Below, one piece after another: positions 1 to 13,130 of a DNA stretch of 64,000 nucleotides. The notes under the pieces are model-generated. The model was not told where the DNA came from. It did not search any database and saw nothing but the letters and a program-made list of their open reading frames with translations. The translations under genes were made by a program, and so were the position numbers. Source of the DNA: Nectonema munidae (taxonomy: Eukaryota > Nematomorpha > Nectonematoida > Nectonematidae); the NCBI GenBank assembly GCA_030549495.1, contig JAUIRK010000402.1, positions 33,316 through 97,315 of the forward strand, read 5' to 3'. The number at the start of each line of letters is the position of its first letter. The first letter of the stretch is position 1.

Positions 1-677
1 TAAGAAGGGAGCTCACTTCCTTAGAGCTCTGTGAAAAATTTTCTGAAGCATCAATTTCTTTAAAGTAAGAAGACTTGGATATGTCGTACTGCGCTTGACT
101 TACTAAAAAGTTTAACTCAATTTAATACTTTCTGCATCTTAACGCAACCTTGTCGTGAAGATTAAGAACAAGACTTTTATCATAGACCATGCAAATAACA
201 AAGCCAATTGACCAGATTTAATTCACGGCCAAATTATGCATGTTAAGCAAACTTTTTTACTATTAACGTCAAATAAGGATTTGTAAATTATAAATTGACT
301 AAGTTTATAGGTAAGTAGATGACCATATTTTTTAGTTTAAATTCAAATACATTTTACTGCACTAAATAACGATAAATGTATTTTTATAAAAAAACAGAAA
401 AAAAAAATTTTTAGATTTCAAAAATCAGATGAAATTTATATCTATAACTATGGACAACATTTCTAAAAACATTAGAACAATTTCTTTATATTTTCTCTTT
501 CCTAGCAAAAGTATATTATTGATTTATCATGTATTCTGTCTTTACAAACGGCAATGTTTCAAGGTGGGAGATCAATGCTAACAAGAATGGCAATAAATAG
601 CAGAAAGGAGAATATTGAAATTTTTTTTAACATTTTGCTTTCAAATAAGAAAAGTAGGCCTAGAAAAAAGAAATCAC
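1..677. other. AT-rich non-coding stretch, probably intron
   Basis: I see no coding exon, repeat unit or RNA gene here. It lies 3' of the last visible exon of the minus-strand metalloprotease-like gene, so it is most likely the next intron of that gene. Confidence 0.4.
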
Positions 678-876
678 CTTTTATTTGTGACAAGGCTTTT
701 TTCCTGGCATCTTCTACCGTTTGCTTGAGGTAGTCTTGATGCAGGAAGTTGATTAGCAAATCTTCTTTTGTGAGAATCGCGTAAGTATTTAAATCGTAGA
801 AATTCAAACTTTGAAGAGTTCTCTTGTTTAATGCGTGGATCTCGAAGGAACTGCTGCCCATTTCGAAATAGCCCTT
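678..876 (-). CDS. Internal exon, ADAM/ADAMTS-like metalloprotease prodomain (C-terminal part)
   Basis: This exon is bounded on the minus strand by an acceptor (ttattgtag) and a donor (AAAAG|GTGATT), 199 nt, entering in phase 0 and leaving in phase 1. It encodes a segment beginning KGYFEMGSSSFEIHALNKR. Read after the exon at 2519-2710 it continues the pattern Cys, about 20 residues, S-x-C-G-L-I-x-G, then F/Y-x-I-x-L. That pattern marks the end of the reprolysin-family propeptide, which keeps the protease latent in the secretory pathway. The rest is a charged, helix-like stretch ending VEDARKKALSQIK. The catalytic domain (HExxH) is not in the window and should lie further left. Assignment rests on the motif alone. 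Confidence 0.5.
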
Positions 877-2518
877 CTACAATAAAGTTAACGGCACAAC
901 GTGAAATAAATTCATAAGTAATCTTTTGATCTGTTAAAGGCCTTTCTCACTTTCTATCCAATTCAATTAAACCTTATTTTTTCCGATTTTAAAGAAACAT
1001 TTCAAAAAATCAAAACATGATTATAATTTATTCCTAAAAATTCTCTCTAAGAAAGTTTCTTGACTCTTCAAAAATATTTACTTTGACGCATTTCATCCGT
1101 GAAAGAGAAGATGCGGTTAAAGAAAACTGATACAAAAGTAAATTCAAGAAATGGTCGAACGTTAGCATGAAAAGAGATTAGAGTTTATGGGTGTTCCACC
1201 CTCAATGAAAAAAAGAAATTGGGGACTAGAAGAAGCTGCGCATGGAGGAATCTCTGAGATTTGAAAGAAGTAGAAAATTAATGTAATTCTTTTCCACTTT
1301 TAGCCATCAGTTATAGGAAATCTCTTTCGATATCCTTAAATTCAGCGCTTACATTGTAAAGCAATTTTTTACTGCAGAGATTGAGATCAGGCCTAACGTA
1401 TACTTTCATAAAAATATTTCAAAGCTTGCTCTTTTAAGCAAAACATTAAAAATTTTCGCAAAATAAAAATACAAGTTTTGCACTTTTAAAGCATTTTCCC
1501 CTTTTCAAAGCATCAGCATTTTGCATCTCTAACGCTTTCTTGCTAAGCACAAACTAAACCTTCACAAACGAGTATGTGAAAATGCTCAAATTTGATTTCT
1601 TTCAATTCTTCTAGTTCCTCCAAAAAGAAGGAATGACTTAAGCTCTGCGCCACCCTTTTGATTGCCATAGAGAGGAACCACTCTTGGCTTATTTAATCAA
1701 CCAAGATATGACTATTGGTTTCAATTTAACTCGTATAGTTAATGACCTTATTGTAGTTTGATATATGACAAAAGCATCAATTTCACAAATAAAGAGAAGA
1801 GTATATACACGAATCGTAGGACGCACACTGATATATTGACTATTCAGCAGAAACATGACCTATAAAAAGTTTCAGGAAAGAAATTGAATGCCGTGGAAAA
1901 GAAAATACAAAGATGAACACGTGTGGTGCTACAAAAATAACCAAATAAAGAGTCCACATATGGGAAATATGCTCAATCTCAGAAGAGAGGTATCAAATTA
2001 AAGTTAGCAAAGTAAAGTGAAATGATTTAGAAGGAAGAGATGAAAACAAATTTTGTAAAAATATTCTCGATTTTAAATTGGATTAAAAGCAAAAAAGAGG
2101 GCTGGTGAAGAAGATAGTGGTTGAATTGCGTCAGTGAAAAGATGATTGTGAGGGTGAAGATAGGATGAAATGGAAGGTACTGGTGAAGAATGTGATCCAC
2201 TGTAAAATAGGAAAAACAATATACGAAAAATAGAATAAATTAGAGTTTGGACTACGATCACTGCCACTGAATTCTTTATACAAACAAAGCTTCTACATGT
2301 TCTACCCAATTTCTCCTTTCCAACATGGAAAGCTTAGAAGTAAAATGTTCTATTCACCCATTTGAATTACTATGTATAGAAGCAATACATAATTCTCAAC
2401 AAACATATATGAATGATTTTCAAGTTAATTTTACACTTATTATAAAAACGGAAGAAGTATTTTGGGAAAAGTGCTTGGGATTCAAAAATAATTTTAAAAG
2501 TATGCAAAATCAACTTAC
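877..2518 (-). other. Intron of the ADAM/ADAMTS-like gene
   Basis: The two exons on either side have matching phase 0. The sequence between them is AT-rich and shows no convincing coding segment or recognisable repeat. Confidence 0.4.
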
Positions 2519-2710
2519 TATTAATCCACAAGAGGAAAAGTACATCTTTTCAATCTCTCCAGTGTTATAACTAAAGATCGTTGCGTTCCAAAAACAGTCG
2601 GGAGCCTGGCGAAAGAACTTTTTTGTTTTGGTGGAAGTATTGAAGCTTCTGAAAATGATTTCCACTGGTTCACTTTGAAATTGGTTGGCTACAAGGCCAC
2701 GTGAGTTTTG
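2519..2710 (-). CDS. Internal exon, ADAM/ADAMTS-like metalloprotease prodomain
   Basis: The exon runs from a pyrimidine-rich acceptor (gctacgcgacag|CAAAAC) to a perfect donor (TTAATA|GTAAGTTG), 192 nt, phase 0 at both ends. The peptide includes SEPVEIIFRSFNTSTKTKKFF and then APDCFWNATIFSYNTGEIEK followed by MYFSSCGLI. This resembles the reprolysin propeptide core, where a cysteine starts 'C-x-Y/W-x-G-x-V' and a second cysteine sits in 'S-x-C-x-G-L-x-G'. It joins in frame to the exon at 678-876. Open frames on the opposite strand here are antisense shadows. Exons further 5' (to the right) were not recognised; a LINE remnant starts about 500 bp away. Confidence 0.5.
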
Positions 2711-3189
2711 CTGTCGCGTAGCATTGATGCAGAATAATCCAAGAGAGAAGGAGCAGAAACAGAATGAACTTCTCGTTAAATTTCCTTTCTTGAAGTTCGT
2801 TATTTCTTTGATTTTCCCTCTATCCAAGAATTTTACAGGAAAAACTTTTTGCTCTGTTTCAATGTATAAAAATCTGCATGCAAGCATCAATCAATATATT
2901 ATATATTTTGTCTCATACACAAAGAATTGAAAGTGAATCAAATCTTATTTTTGAATTTTTTATATCTCTTAGAAAGAGTTTACTCTTAGAAAATTTGAAT
3001 ACATAGCGAAATTACCTGAAATTGAGGTCGATGTCCTGAACTTGAAAATGAAATTTTACCCATTTGCAATTGGAATTTTGAAGAAAAATATAGGGCAATG
3101 CCTGTAAAATTTGCATCTTAAAAGTATCAAGTAATAAAATAAAATCTTCTAGACTGCCAAAACATATCAAGCTTGTTCTTGGAATCATT

Positions 3190-5640
3190 GACTCTGAGAG
3201 AATTAACTACTTCCAATCATTAAGGCTCTTTGACATACGTAAGTTGGACGGTAATTGTTTTGAAAGCATTCAGATTTCTGGAGATTCTTGCTGAGAACTG
3301 AGGTAAAACATTTTCTTTTATGATCATAATTTTCTTTATAATGTTGAAAATGGTGATCTATGAAAATTATGAAATTAAGTTTAATAATCTCATTCTCTGT
3401 GAGTATGGAACATTTTTCATATCATGCAAACTTTTAGCAAAATTCTTTAGAACTTTTTCAATTTTCTTCACATTACTTACAAAATAACTACCATAAATCA
3501 CATTTCAATATTCAAGAAAGACTTGAAAAGAGAGAACGCGACGTCAACATTGGATAATACGAAGGTGTTTTTGAACGTATGTATCGTAGAATATGCTTTT
3601 TTCACCTTGTGTTTAAAATTAAACATTGAATCGAATTCGATTTTTCAACTTTGGATAGAATGATAGCACCTAAGAAGAACGCATGATTATTAGATCTGCC
3701 GATTTCAGGATGTTGGCATTTGTTTAAATTAAAGCCCAAATCCCACTGCATAGATCCTACAAGGAGTATAAAAAGATACTATATCCGAAATATTCAATAT
3801 TTTGATGTCATCTGCAAAAGCTTTCACGTAAGAAGTTAAATCATGTGTAACATCGTTGATAAAAATTGTGAAAAACAAAGGTCCCAATGCAGAACCTTGT
3901 TGTATTCCAGTAATAATTACAGCATTACTTGATGTAAGTCCATTTAGATGGACTAAATGTTTGCTATTTAAAATGTAGTCTCTTAGCCAAAATGGATGGT
4001 CCAACAATTCCAAAAAATTCTACTTTTAGGATAAGTTTTTTATGGAGAACCCTATCAATCGCTTTTTGGAAGTCTAAGAAGAGTTTAACTTCTATTCAAT
4101 GATAGAGTTACTTGATTGGAAAATTCGATTAAATGAGAGACTGTCGATTTTTTGGAAAGGACATCATGTTGATGTGTTCTTTGACTCAAAATCTTTGAAC
4201 ACTGCAAAGTTCACGGAAAGAGGTCTGTAGTTTGATAGTAGTTTTCTGTCTCCCTTTTTATAAACTGGAATTATACACACAGCTCAATTTCCAAACATCA
4301 AAAAGTTTACATTCTTTCAATGATTTTTTAAGAGAAGTTGCCAAAGGTTCTTTCAGAAAGTTTACCAATTTTTTAAGAAATAGCGGAGAGATATCATTGA
4401 GTCTGATAGATTTCGATGTGTCTCTAACTTACCAAGCTTCTCCAGAACCTCGTTGTTTGTTATGACTATAGCTTCTATTAATCCATCGCAATTTAATCTT
4501 TTCAAATGTTTATTTGGTATATTTCTTTATTCTCTATGAATCGAAGAAAAATATTGATTTAAGGCTTCGGGTAGAAACTTTTTATAAATAATATTTCTAT
4601 CTTCCCTGATTATTTATTATTGTTTGAAAATTTAGTGATCTTTTTCTTTTTTTATTGATATAATTCCAAATACTTTTGGGATTAGTTTTATAATTTTCTA
4701 ATATATCCAATTCATATTTTATTCTGAGTCCTCAGGTGAGTTTTCTTATTTGATTTGATACTTTCTTACTCTCTTCTTGATTTTTTTTTGAACCATTTTA
4801 AAGGATTTTTTTAAGTAAAAACTCAGCAATATGTATCACATCATATGAGTAGAGCTGTGTCATTGTGTCTAGCTTCTCCATACAAATTTTCATAGAACTT
4901 GTTTTGGATGTAGAAATATATATATTTGAGGTACTCTAAAAGTCTCACTAAACTTTTATTGGAAAAGATTTCTCAAGATGGGCATTCCAATAACACGCTC
5001 ACCGCTCACTAGCGCATAAACAAATTTATTTCCATCATTTTCCACTTCATTATTTTTACTTTTTGACAACTTGCTTAATCCATTTAGCTCGACTCTCTGC
5101 TCGGGATTCAGCTCCTTTCAAACAAAAATCCTTTTATAATGCAAAGGAGCTCTTTTGAGAAGAAGTGCGAAGGGCACTTGAAACGTTTTCTTACATTCTA
5201 AATTTTGATAAATCATTCGTAAGGGTCTCCTAGATTTCATCTTTTGAGTCAGAGACTATACCAAGTCTTCTTATTTCTTTAACCTTAACATCTTCTAATT
5301 GTAGATGTTTCTTCAATAATTCTTGCATATTTTCAGAATTTTGGTTAATATCAGTACTAGCTTTTTCAAGATCACCAAGTTTCAAATCAATTTTGTTTGC
5401 TGCTTGTTCAATACGTTTACTAAGGTTATTACGAGTACTTTCCATCTTATCGACCTTTTCTTCATATTTGCAAATTGATTCTTTGACTTGTGAAAATTAA
5501 TCACAACTTCCTTTCTTAAACTCTTTCAGCATTACTTTTAGTGGTTTCTCATCTGCTTTCACGCATTTCTTGCAAAACCACCTCAAGCCTGCGCACTCAT
5601 CAAATGATTTTTTAGTTTTAATGCATTTACTCTTCATCAA
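3190..5640 (-). mobile_element. Degenerate non-LTR retrotransposon (jockey/CR1-like LINE)
   Basis: Reading right to left, 5230-5445 encodes a coiled-coil segment ending VKVKEIRRLG, typical of the RNA-binding ORF1 of LINEs. Near 4013-4090 there is FLDFQKAIDRVLHKKLILK (reverse transcriptase motif A). At 3729-4013 come ITGIQQGSALGPLFFTIF (motif B) and AFADDIKI (motif C, FADD). Further left, about 3190-3700, the connection/thumb region is readable in fragments, including WDLGFNLNKCQ and ending near RLLNL. Stops and frameshifts break every frame and no endonuclease is seen, so it is a dead, probably 5'-rearranged copy. The left boundary is approximate and no target duplication was found. Confidence 0.75.
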
Positions 5641-8600
5641 ATATTAAAGTGAGAAGTTTAAAATGAAGAAAATAAAAATAATGAAAGAACTCAAAAATAT
5701 TGAATTAAGATTATAAATTATACTTTAAAACAAATACATTGGAAGAACCAATAAAACTTGGACAAAATGGGATAAAAAAATCATTTTAAATAACTATCCA
5801 TGATGTGTCGCCAAAAGTATGAAATTTTGTATTCTAAAAATTTGAAATTCAAATCAAAACCGGTGAAAATTTCATTTTCAAGTTCGGATCAATGACCTTT
5901 GGAATGCATGACCCTTTGAATTATCTAGTAAAATATAAAACCGCAATCTAAAGAACTGCTCGAGTGATGTAGCTAGAGGGAAGTCCTCTCAAATGGGATC
6001 TTTCTATTCAGTGTATTTATTTTGGCTCTGATAATTATTTAGCTATTTGTAGACTTTAAACCAAAACTTTTTAACTAAGGAATTTAAGACAATAGACGCT
6101 ACGAAAAAGAAGATTTATAGCATGTGAGTACACTTTTTCATGTATGGCTATGTAATATTTTAATTTGATTTTAATATATTTTTTAAAATATGACAGTTAT
6201 CGACAGTTTATGCAGTTATATGGACAGTAAAGACAGTTTAGATATCTTGATAAAATTATGTTTGTAATTTTGAAATTGCAGATGCCATTGCCCATTAAAT
6301 GACGTGTCTAACTAATAAACGAATATCATCTTAAATGGTTGGAATGTCCGTTGTTGAAAGATCCCATCACCTTTATTTTCGTCATGCGCTTTCACTTTTT
6401 TCAATTGCATTTAAATATTTCTGTGATTGTGCTTCTACCTTTTTAAGTTAAAAACCCATCACATTCATTCGAGAGCTTTCCTTTTTAGAATATCTTGGCG
6501 TTTAAAATATTCAGTCTTTCACAGACAGTTTAGATATCCAGGATAAGAATATTAAAAATAAAATGAAAAACATAAAGCTATGAACCATGGCAACGCATAA
6601 ACGAAAGTTAAGAGTACAAAAATTCCATCAAAGGAAAAAACAGAACGAATTGTGAGATATTAATCAAGATTTCTATTTTTAAATTTTATTCCTGCATAAT
6701 ATTGCTTTGTATACCGTTCTTCTTTTTTAGCTGACAAAAAAGAAAATAAATAAGGTTTGCATAAAATGAAAAAATGAGGAGAAAGAAAAATGATTTACCT
6801 TGACTGGAATAGAACTTTTCAATCTTTTCAAAGATTCTCTTATCTCTTTTGTGGAGGCAAATTTTGTGATTCGGCTTTCAAAAGATTAAATACAATGATA
6901 ACAATTACTCAAATTAACTTTTACATTCCCAACCAGTGCTGCCCACAAAAGAAACGAATCTAGAACTTTTGTATATAAACTAAACGCTAACTTCTATTTA
7001 AACTTCGGCATATAAATCACTAATACCTTCTCGCCAAAATCTCCTTATTTTCAGTTTATAGCAGTAGTATTTACAAGAGACATAGATTAATATTGAACTA
7101 TCGCAACTTAATACATATCATTAAATAGAATGGAATCAAACTATATTTAATAAGTTATTATATCTGCATTTAACATTAATATATTTTAAGCATTAAGGGT
7201 AAATTTTCGAAGAATAAATGTTCTACACTCAGCTTACACGCTACTTCAGAGTTAGGTTCATTTCATGTCAGACAATGATTGAAGGACTGAGTCGAAAAAA
7301 TATGCCGTATATAAAAAGCGTTTAAATGCTTACATGTGTAGAGAAGGAATAGATGGCGTTAAGTAGGATGATTTGGCAAATAAGCTGAAAAGTGTTCTTC
7401 ATTCAAAGCTAAAGCTCAAGAGAGTCTAAATTTTGAAATGAAATTCATTTATCGAATACAGAATGCAAATTCAGAAGAGCAGAACTTCTTTGGGAAAGCA
7501 GGAAAGCTTATGAGTCGTAAGAATATTTGTAATTTGATTCACAAAGGTTTCACACACACTCTTGTAAATTTTAGCTAGAAATCACATTCCACAAATGGGT
7601 GCTTTTTTATCTTGTATTTTGGATGAAAGCTTTTCTTACACATTTGAGCTCTTCATGCGGTTTCCATTCCTTCTTATTTATGCGCGGTTTAAGTTTTATT
7701 TGTAATATACTACTATGTCAGATGGGTTGTCAGATGTCGTAATTTTCCGGGATAACTAAGCTAAATTTGTAATTTACTATACAAGATATATTTATTAACA
7801 TAATTTCTCTCTAAAACCGTGTATTTAGTGTAGTACTGAACTGTCAAAAGTATGTTCATCTTTTATATTGCTAAGAAATTATAGGTTTTTGCAAAACGTT
7901 CAGAAAAGTTTCAGATACAGTTGATTTTATTTACGCTTAGAAAAGTGTCTATTAAAATAAAAGCAAAAAAGAGGGTTGAAAGTAAAGTGTCACTTCTTTC
8001 TTCGATAAACACAACGTTTTCAAATTTTTGAGTCTTCTATTAATCTGCAAAAGAAGGTAGACGTTTTTTTTATTACTTTTGTGAGTCGTTTTCCAAAATT
8101 TCTGGACAAAGTTCATCTCTTGATAATTCCAGGTGCATGACTTGAATATCCAGTTTAAAATGAAAATGTTTTTTTGAATGTCCCGCCATTGTTTTGGTAA
8201 ACGGTAAGGGTATTAGAGTGTGACAAAAACGCCCGTAAAGAAACTATTTACATACAAAATCTCTTAGAAGCAAAGTTTATTTAGAGGAAAATCATAGTCA
8301 AAAAACTTCATTGCTAGTTAGCTTCTTATTTGTTATTGAGATAGGTATCGAATTTGTTAGACACATCGTTACTGAGTTAGAGAAAAAGTATATATTTATG
8401 TTAATGAAAAATGTAAAGCAAACTTCCTAACTAAATCGACATATGGAATCAGGAACATTATTAAAATTTTTTTTTAAATCTTAATGTTGTTAACTTTTTT
8501 AACTTGAAATACCTCATACAAAACATAAAATTCTAATGTGAAAGCTTCGTAAAATCCCATTTTTATCAAATCAGTTCAGTAACATTACTATTTGAATTAG

Positions 8601-8753
8601 TTATGCGGCGATTCCAAATTTGCGTAGAATTCCGATTCTTTAAAAAGGCCAATTCGGAATATGGTTAATTTTAATTTTGAAAATATAGATTTATGTTGCG
8701 CAAAAGAGATTTATGTTTTCAATTGTATTTAAGTGTATTGTTAACTATAATTA
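5641..8753. other. AT-rich non-coding stretch
   Basis: No exon, transposase motif or tandem repeat could be supported on either strand. Base composition is uniformly AT-rich. Confidence 0.4.
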
Positions 8754-8905
8754 GGGGAGTGAGTAGAGATGGTTAGATACTGGGTTTCAATAACTCAAGG
8801 TCTTGGCTTCAATACCGCAAAAAGCCTTACTTTCTTCATAGTTCCATACAGGCGGCGCAAGTATGCCTTCTCGGTGAAAACACCCCCTGGTACCTTTACC
8901 TGTTA
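8754..8905 (+). repeat. tRNA-derived SINE, older copy
   Basis: This ~150-bp block is a diverged copy of the sequence at 52181-52328. Shared features in order are GAGT-rich 5' end, GGTTAG-TACTGGGTTTC, AACTCAAGGTCTT, CATAGTTC-ATACA, GGTGAAAACACCCC and GGTACCTTTACCT. In this copy the B-box position reads GGCTTCAATAC and is eroded; in the other copy it is intact. Confidence 0.75.
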
Positions 8906-11739
8906 AGCGATTGAAACAAGTAATATAGTTAAATAGTGATATTACTATTTAAATGATAACTTAAATATATGCAAATATAAACAAAGGGCTGCTGACAAGC
9001 CATCAAAAAGTTATAAGAAAATATAGTAAAAAACTTTATTGATGAAAAACATTGAATTGATTACGATGAAATATTTCCCCTCCTCAAGATTTCTTCGCTA
9101 AATATGCTCCTTGAGGAAGCGAATCATCACATCTTAATCAATTATTGGTTTTCCGTCAATAAAGTTTTTTACTTCATGTAGTAAGCAAAATACAAAATAT
9201 CTGCAAATATAAATCCACTTAGTACATTAGTTTTTAGTGAATTGCAAACTTTTTACAAACTAGACAGAAAATAGAGAATTTATAAAAGTAATTTGTAAGT
9301 ATAAAATGACGAAATTGGAACTCAGATTCTTTCAAAAATTATTTAGCATTAACTTTGTCCAAAATTTAAACATGTGGGGTATCGATAGAAAACTATTCAC
9401 TTATCGACTTTCTTCTTTTGATAGTTTTACTCGATCTGGGAGTAAAAGGTCTCAAACTATTTGAATAGTTGGTTTTCATGTAGTGATGAAATCAAATTAT
9501 TTTAATGCTAAATTTAGAAACATATTTACCGACAACTTTACAAAGTCCATTTTAAAAAGGTTTTATAAAATAGTTTATTATTATATACTTAAAATGAAAA
9601 TAATAATTGAAGAATGAAAATTTAAATCTTTGCCAAAAAGTTTATTCCGCTTTGAAAGAAATCCTTCAACACATCATGATAAAGTTGCTTTTCAGTTTTT
9701 TAAAAGAAAAAATGGTCTGGGTGATATTTGAAAATTTTTAAAATGTAAGGACTATTTTTTATTTGAAAAAAATTTGAGTAAAATAATTTGTCTTTGAAAA
9801 GAAATATAAATTTAAATTTTGGTTATGAAAAGTTTTTTTTCTTTTTTATTGCCGTAAATCTTAATAACTTCACAAAAAAAAGGTGAAGATGGACTAAAAA
9901 TTGGTAATTAGTGGCATTTATTGCTTGCACAAAAATGGATTATTTGACCTTTTATCAGTTCCTCTTCACTCATCAGGTAATGATTTCTAAATATAGATTA
10001 TTAAGCAGTGAGCAGTTTTTGGATTACATAAATCTGATGAGAACACGGATTAAAACACAGAAACAAAGAGTGGATGATGAAGGCAAAAACTTACTCGGAT
10101 TAAGCGATGCTTGAGATAAATTTGGTGTCAATAAATTTGAAAGATTCATGAATCCACAAGTATTGTTATGGCTTCTACCTATGCGATCATTATCATCCGT
10201 CTCTTTTATGACCTATTTGAAGCTTCGTTATTGGCTGCACTTGCAGGGAATATGCACGGCAATATAGGTCAAAAAACTACTTATTTGATACAAATACATC
10301 AGGTAGATAGGAATATGGAGTATATAAATATGGATACACACTCACAGTCACACACATGTATAATTTGTAATATTTTATAGTGTATAAAGGAAATTCTTTA
10401 TCTCTACAGTCTCTCTACACACAATGCATACAGACTTCGGCATGACAAAAGAAAGAAATGGTAACAAGGCATGGCGGCGCGTACAAATATGGCGTGTATA
10501 GTTAGTTGTGTTCACAAATAAATAAAGATTAGTGCCGATATATAAATAGAGCCTAAATGTTTTTTTGTTTCATTGTTTTAAGGAGGAATCATAATAGTTT
10601 TGTGATGGGTTCTTGCTTTTGCGCAGACCTTCTTTTTCAACGAGCACCTACGAAACATGTAGAAATGAGTTGTGGCGCTGAGTCATGGGAGGCGAAAAAC
10701 ACGCAGCTAGGTCACACACCACAGCTGAATAACGAAGGCATTGTCTTCGTATTTGAGTGACGGAAATCACACCTGAACACAATGGCATGCTTATTCGTCT
10801 GAAACTTGCGGTCCGCACTCCCTCAAGAAATTATTTAGGAGCAAACTGCAAATGTTGGGCGTTTCAAGAAAACTTGTGCACAAGGGATGGCGTGGAAAAT
10901 GTTTTAAATTGGATGTCAGGTGTGCCACATTTTTATTATGATTATTATTAGATGATGGTGAAGCTGTTGCAAACAAGCGCTTCTTATGACTCTCTTTTTA
11001 CCTATTCTTATACTTCACACGTACTTTTTAGTATTTTGTGTTTCTTTTGAAAGTACACATATGTTTACTTTTAATGAATTTTTTTCCTTATCAAAAGACC
11101 CAAATATGTTGATCAAATCTTTGGAGTTCAAAAAGAGTTTTCTTGCGGTTTGGGAACAGTTAATTAGGCATGCGAGATATAAACACAAACACTTTAAAAT
11201 TTTAAAAGCGCAAAATATTTTTTTGAATATTAAAAATAAATTCTAAACAAAATAATTTCTCTTTGATGCAAATAATAGAAAAATTATCTTTTTTAGATTT
11301 AGAATTTTTATTCCTTAAATATTGTGATTAAATGTAACATGATTGGAGACACGATCAATGATCCATCCCGTCAAGATATTTTTATGCACATGGACAGTGG
11401 CGATTAAAATTTTTTTCCAAATGTTTAAAAAAATTTGAGGCTTGAATTCCTTATATAAAAATCTCCATTTTCAAAGGGCTCTCTTTCTTTGTTTCCGCAC
11501 TTAAAATGGTTTTTTGCTTCAACAGTCTTTTCAGATTCTAACTTTTTTTAAAGTTTTTTTGTTGGGTTTATTTCACACTTAAAGAGTATCATTTCACTTA
11601 TGCGTTTTTTTAAATATCTTGTCGGATTTCAGAATAATCACTTCAAGATGGATATTAGAAATTTTAGAAACATAGTGGTGTAAGTGAACAAGATGGAAAA
11701 AAAAGACTGAAAATGATAAAAAAAAAATTGAAAATCGGT
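8906..11739. other. Non-coding stretch, no assigned features
   Basis: Short open frames occur (for example 9911-10114 and 10986-11246), but none shows a recognisable domain, splice-site support or continuation. Around 10320-10370 the sequence becomes a CA/ACAC-rich low-complexity run. I assign nothing else. Confidence 0.35.
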
Positions 11740-12586
11740 AATTCTAGTAAACCCAATGAAAGTGAATCTTCTCCCTAATCTAGTTCTTCTCTTCCAAACG
11801 AACTAGTACTAGACATTGGAAATTATGTGAATAACAAGCCGGTGGACGAATCTTAGAAGCTACAACTCCTAACAAAACCATATACACCTACTGTTGATTA
11901 CGATTTTAAAAAAGTATGTAGATGAAAATAAAAGGTGTTTCCGTCATCCATGGCTTAGACAGTACGCTCCTTGGTTAGCGTACTCTCCAAAATTGAAAGG
12001 ACCGCTTCGTGTAATGTGTGTAGTATTTCCTCAAATTGTTCATAGAGGGATTCTGGGTAAGTTCAAGAAAGCGCCATACATGAACTACCAAAAGGTCAAT
12101 GAGCAGGCAGGAATCCACATGGCAAGTGAATGGCACAAAAATTCGCAAATCGACTCTCAAAATTTCATTTCCATAATGAATAACCCTGAGAGAGAAATTT
12201 TATCACAATTGAATACTAAAATTGATCAAACTGTTTTGAAAAATCGTGAAATTCTACACTCTCTACTGTCTTCCTTTCTATTTTGTGCAACAAAATATTG
12301 CAATAAAAGGCGCGGAATCGATCTCTGCAAATTTGAAAGAGCTTTTGAGCTTCAGAGTAGATGCCGGAGATAGTATTTTGAAACGTCAGCGAAAAACTCA
12401 CGGTATACTTCAAATCAAACTCAAAATGAATTTATAAAACTTGCAGGAGAAATGATTTGCGATGATTTAGTGAAACAGGGCAACGACGCTCTAGGATTCT
12501 CAATACTTGCTGATGAAACGGCAGACATTTAAGGAACAGAACAACTGTCACTTGGAGTGCGATTTATGGATACCAGCGATAAACAG

Positions 12587-12659
12587 GTTTATTTAAAATT
12601 TTGCTTTTTTTCTGATAATGTAATGAATTATTGCGTTTTTTTATGAAATTTTACTATAG
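12587..12659 (+). other. Short intron within the hAT transposase
   Basis: Begins GTTTAT after AAACAG and ends CTATAG. Removing it joins DKQ to VIIREEFLG without changing frame. Confidence 0.7.
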
Positions 12660-12930
12660 GTTATAATACGTGAAGAATTTCTTGGCTTTATCCCATTGAG
12701 TGATATGAGTGCGACAGGAATATCAAGATCCTTGTTGAAGCAGTGTGAAAGTTATGGTTTGAATATGGAAAAACTTTTGGGACAAGGGTATGACGGATGT
12801 TCAACAATGGCAGGGGTCGAAAATAGTATTCAAGCAAATCCAAAGGCATTTTTCACTCATTGTGCTTCTCATTCTTCCAATTTGACCGTGAATGACTTAA
12901 ACTATGTTTCTGCGATCTGTAATTCAATTG

Positions 12931-12998
12931 GTAAAATATTTATTAAAAGACTCTTATCTTTGACAACTATTTTAAATTATTTTTTATTTTTTTCTCAG
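12931..12998 (+). other. Short intron within the hAT transposase
   Basis: Begins GTAAAATATT and ends with a T-rich tract and TTTCTCAG. Removing it joins CNSI-G to TIKSIIVFF through a split glycine codon. Confidence 0.7.
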
Positions 12999-13130
12999 GT
13001 ACCATTAAATCGATCATTGTTTTCTTTCGTGAAAGCACATATAGAAGAAGCATGGTTGCCAATCTTCCTTTATTATCAGAAACTCGACTACCTCGTTTAG
13101 CTTAAATGTCCAAACGAAGACTTTAAATAT

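Larger units (their letters stand above)
11740..13130 (+). pseudogene. hAT-superfamily transposase gene, TTF-zinc-finger/ZMYM1-like (DUF4371 type), two introns, decayed
   Basis: The translation carries the hallmark order of this family: a TTF-type zinc-finger-like region around 11894-12170, then FSILADETADI (first catalytic Asp of the RNase H-like fold), GTEQLSLGVRF, GQGYDGCSTMAG (second Asp) and FFTHCASHSSNLTVND. Two short introns with GT-AG ends interrupt it: 12587-12659 (73 nt, between DKQ and VIIREE) and 12931-12998 (68 nt, splitting a Gly codon in NSIG-TIK). Stops (for example directly after DETADI) and frameshifts kill it, and the frame is lost after about 13090. A C-terminal piece of the same family lies at 20824-21300. 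Cut-and-paste transposase, nuclear. Confidence 0.7.

Noticed and set aside
2325..2570. Plus-strand open frame of 81 codons
   Set aside because: It partly overlaps the minus-strand prodomain exon as antisense and shows no motif.
9911..10114. Plus-strand open frame of 67 codons
   Set aside because: The composition is protein-like, but there is no homology, splice support or neighbouring coding segment.
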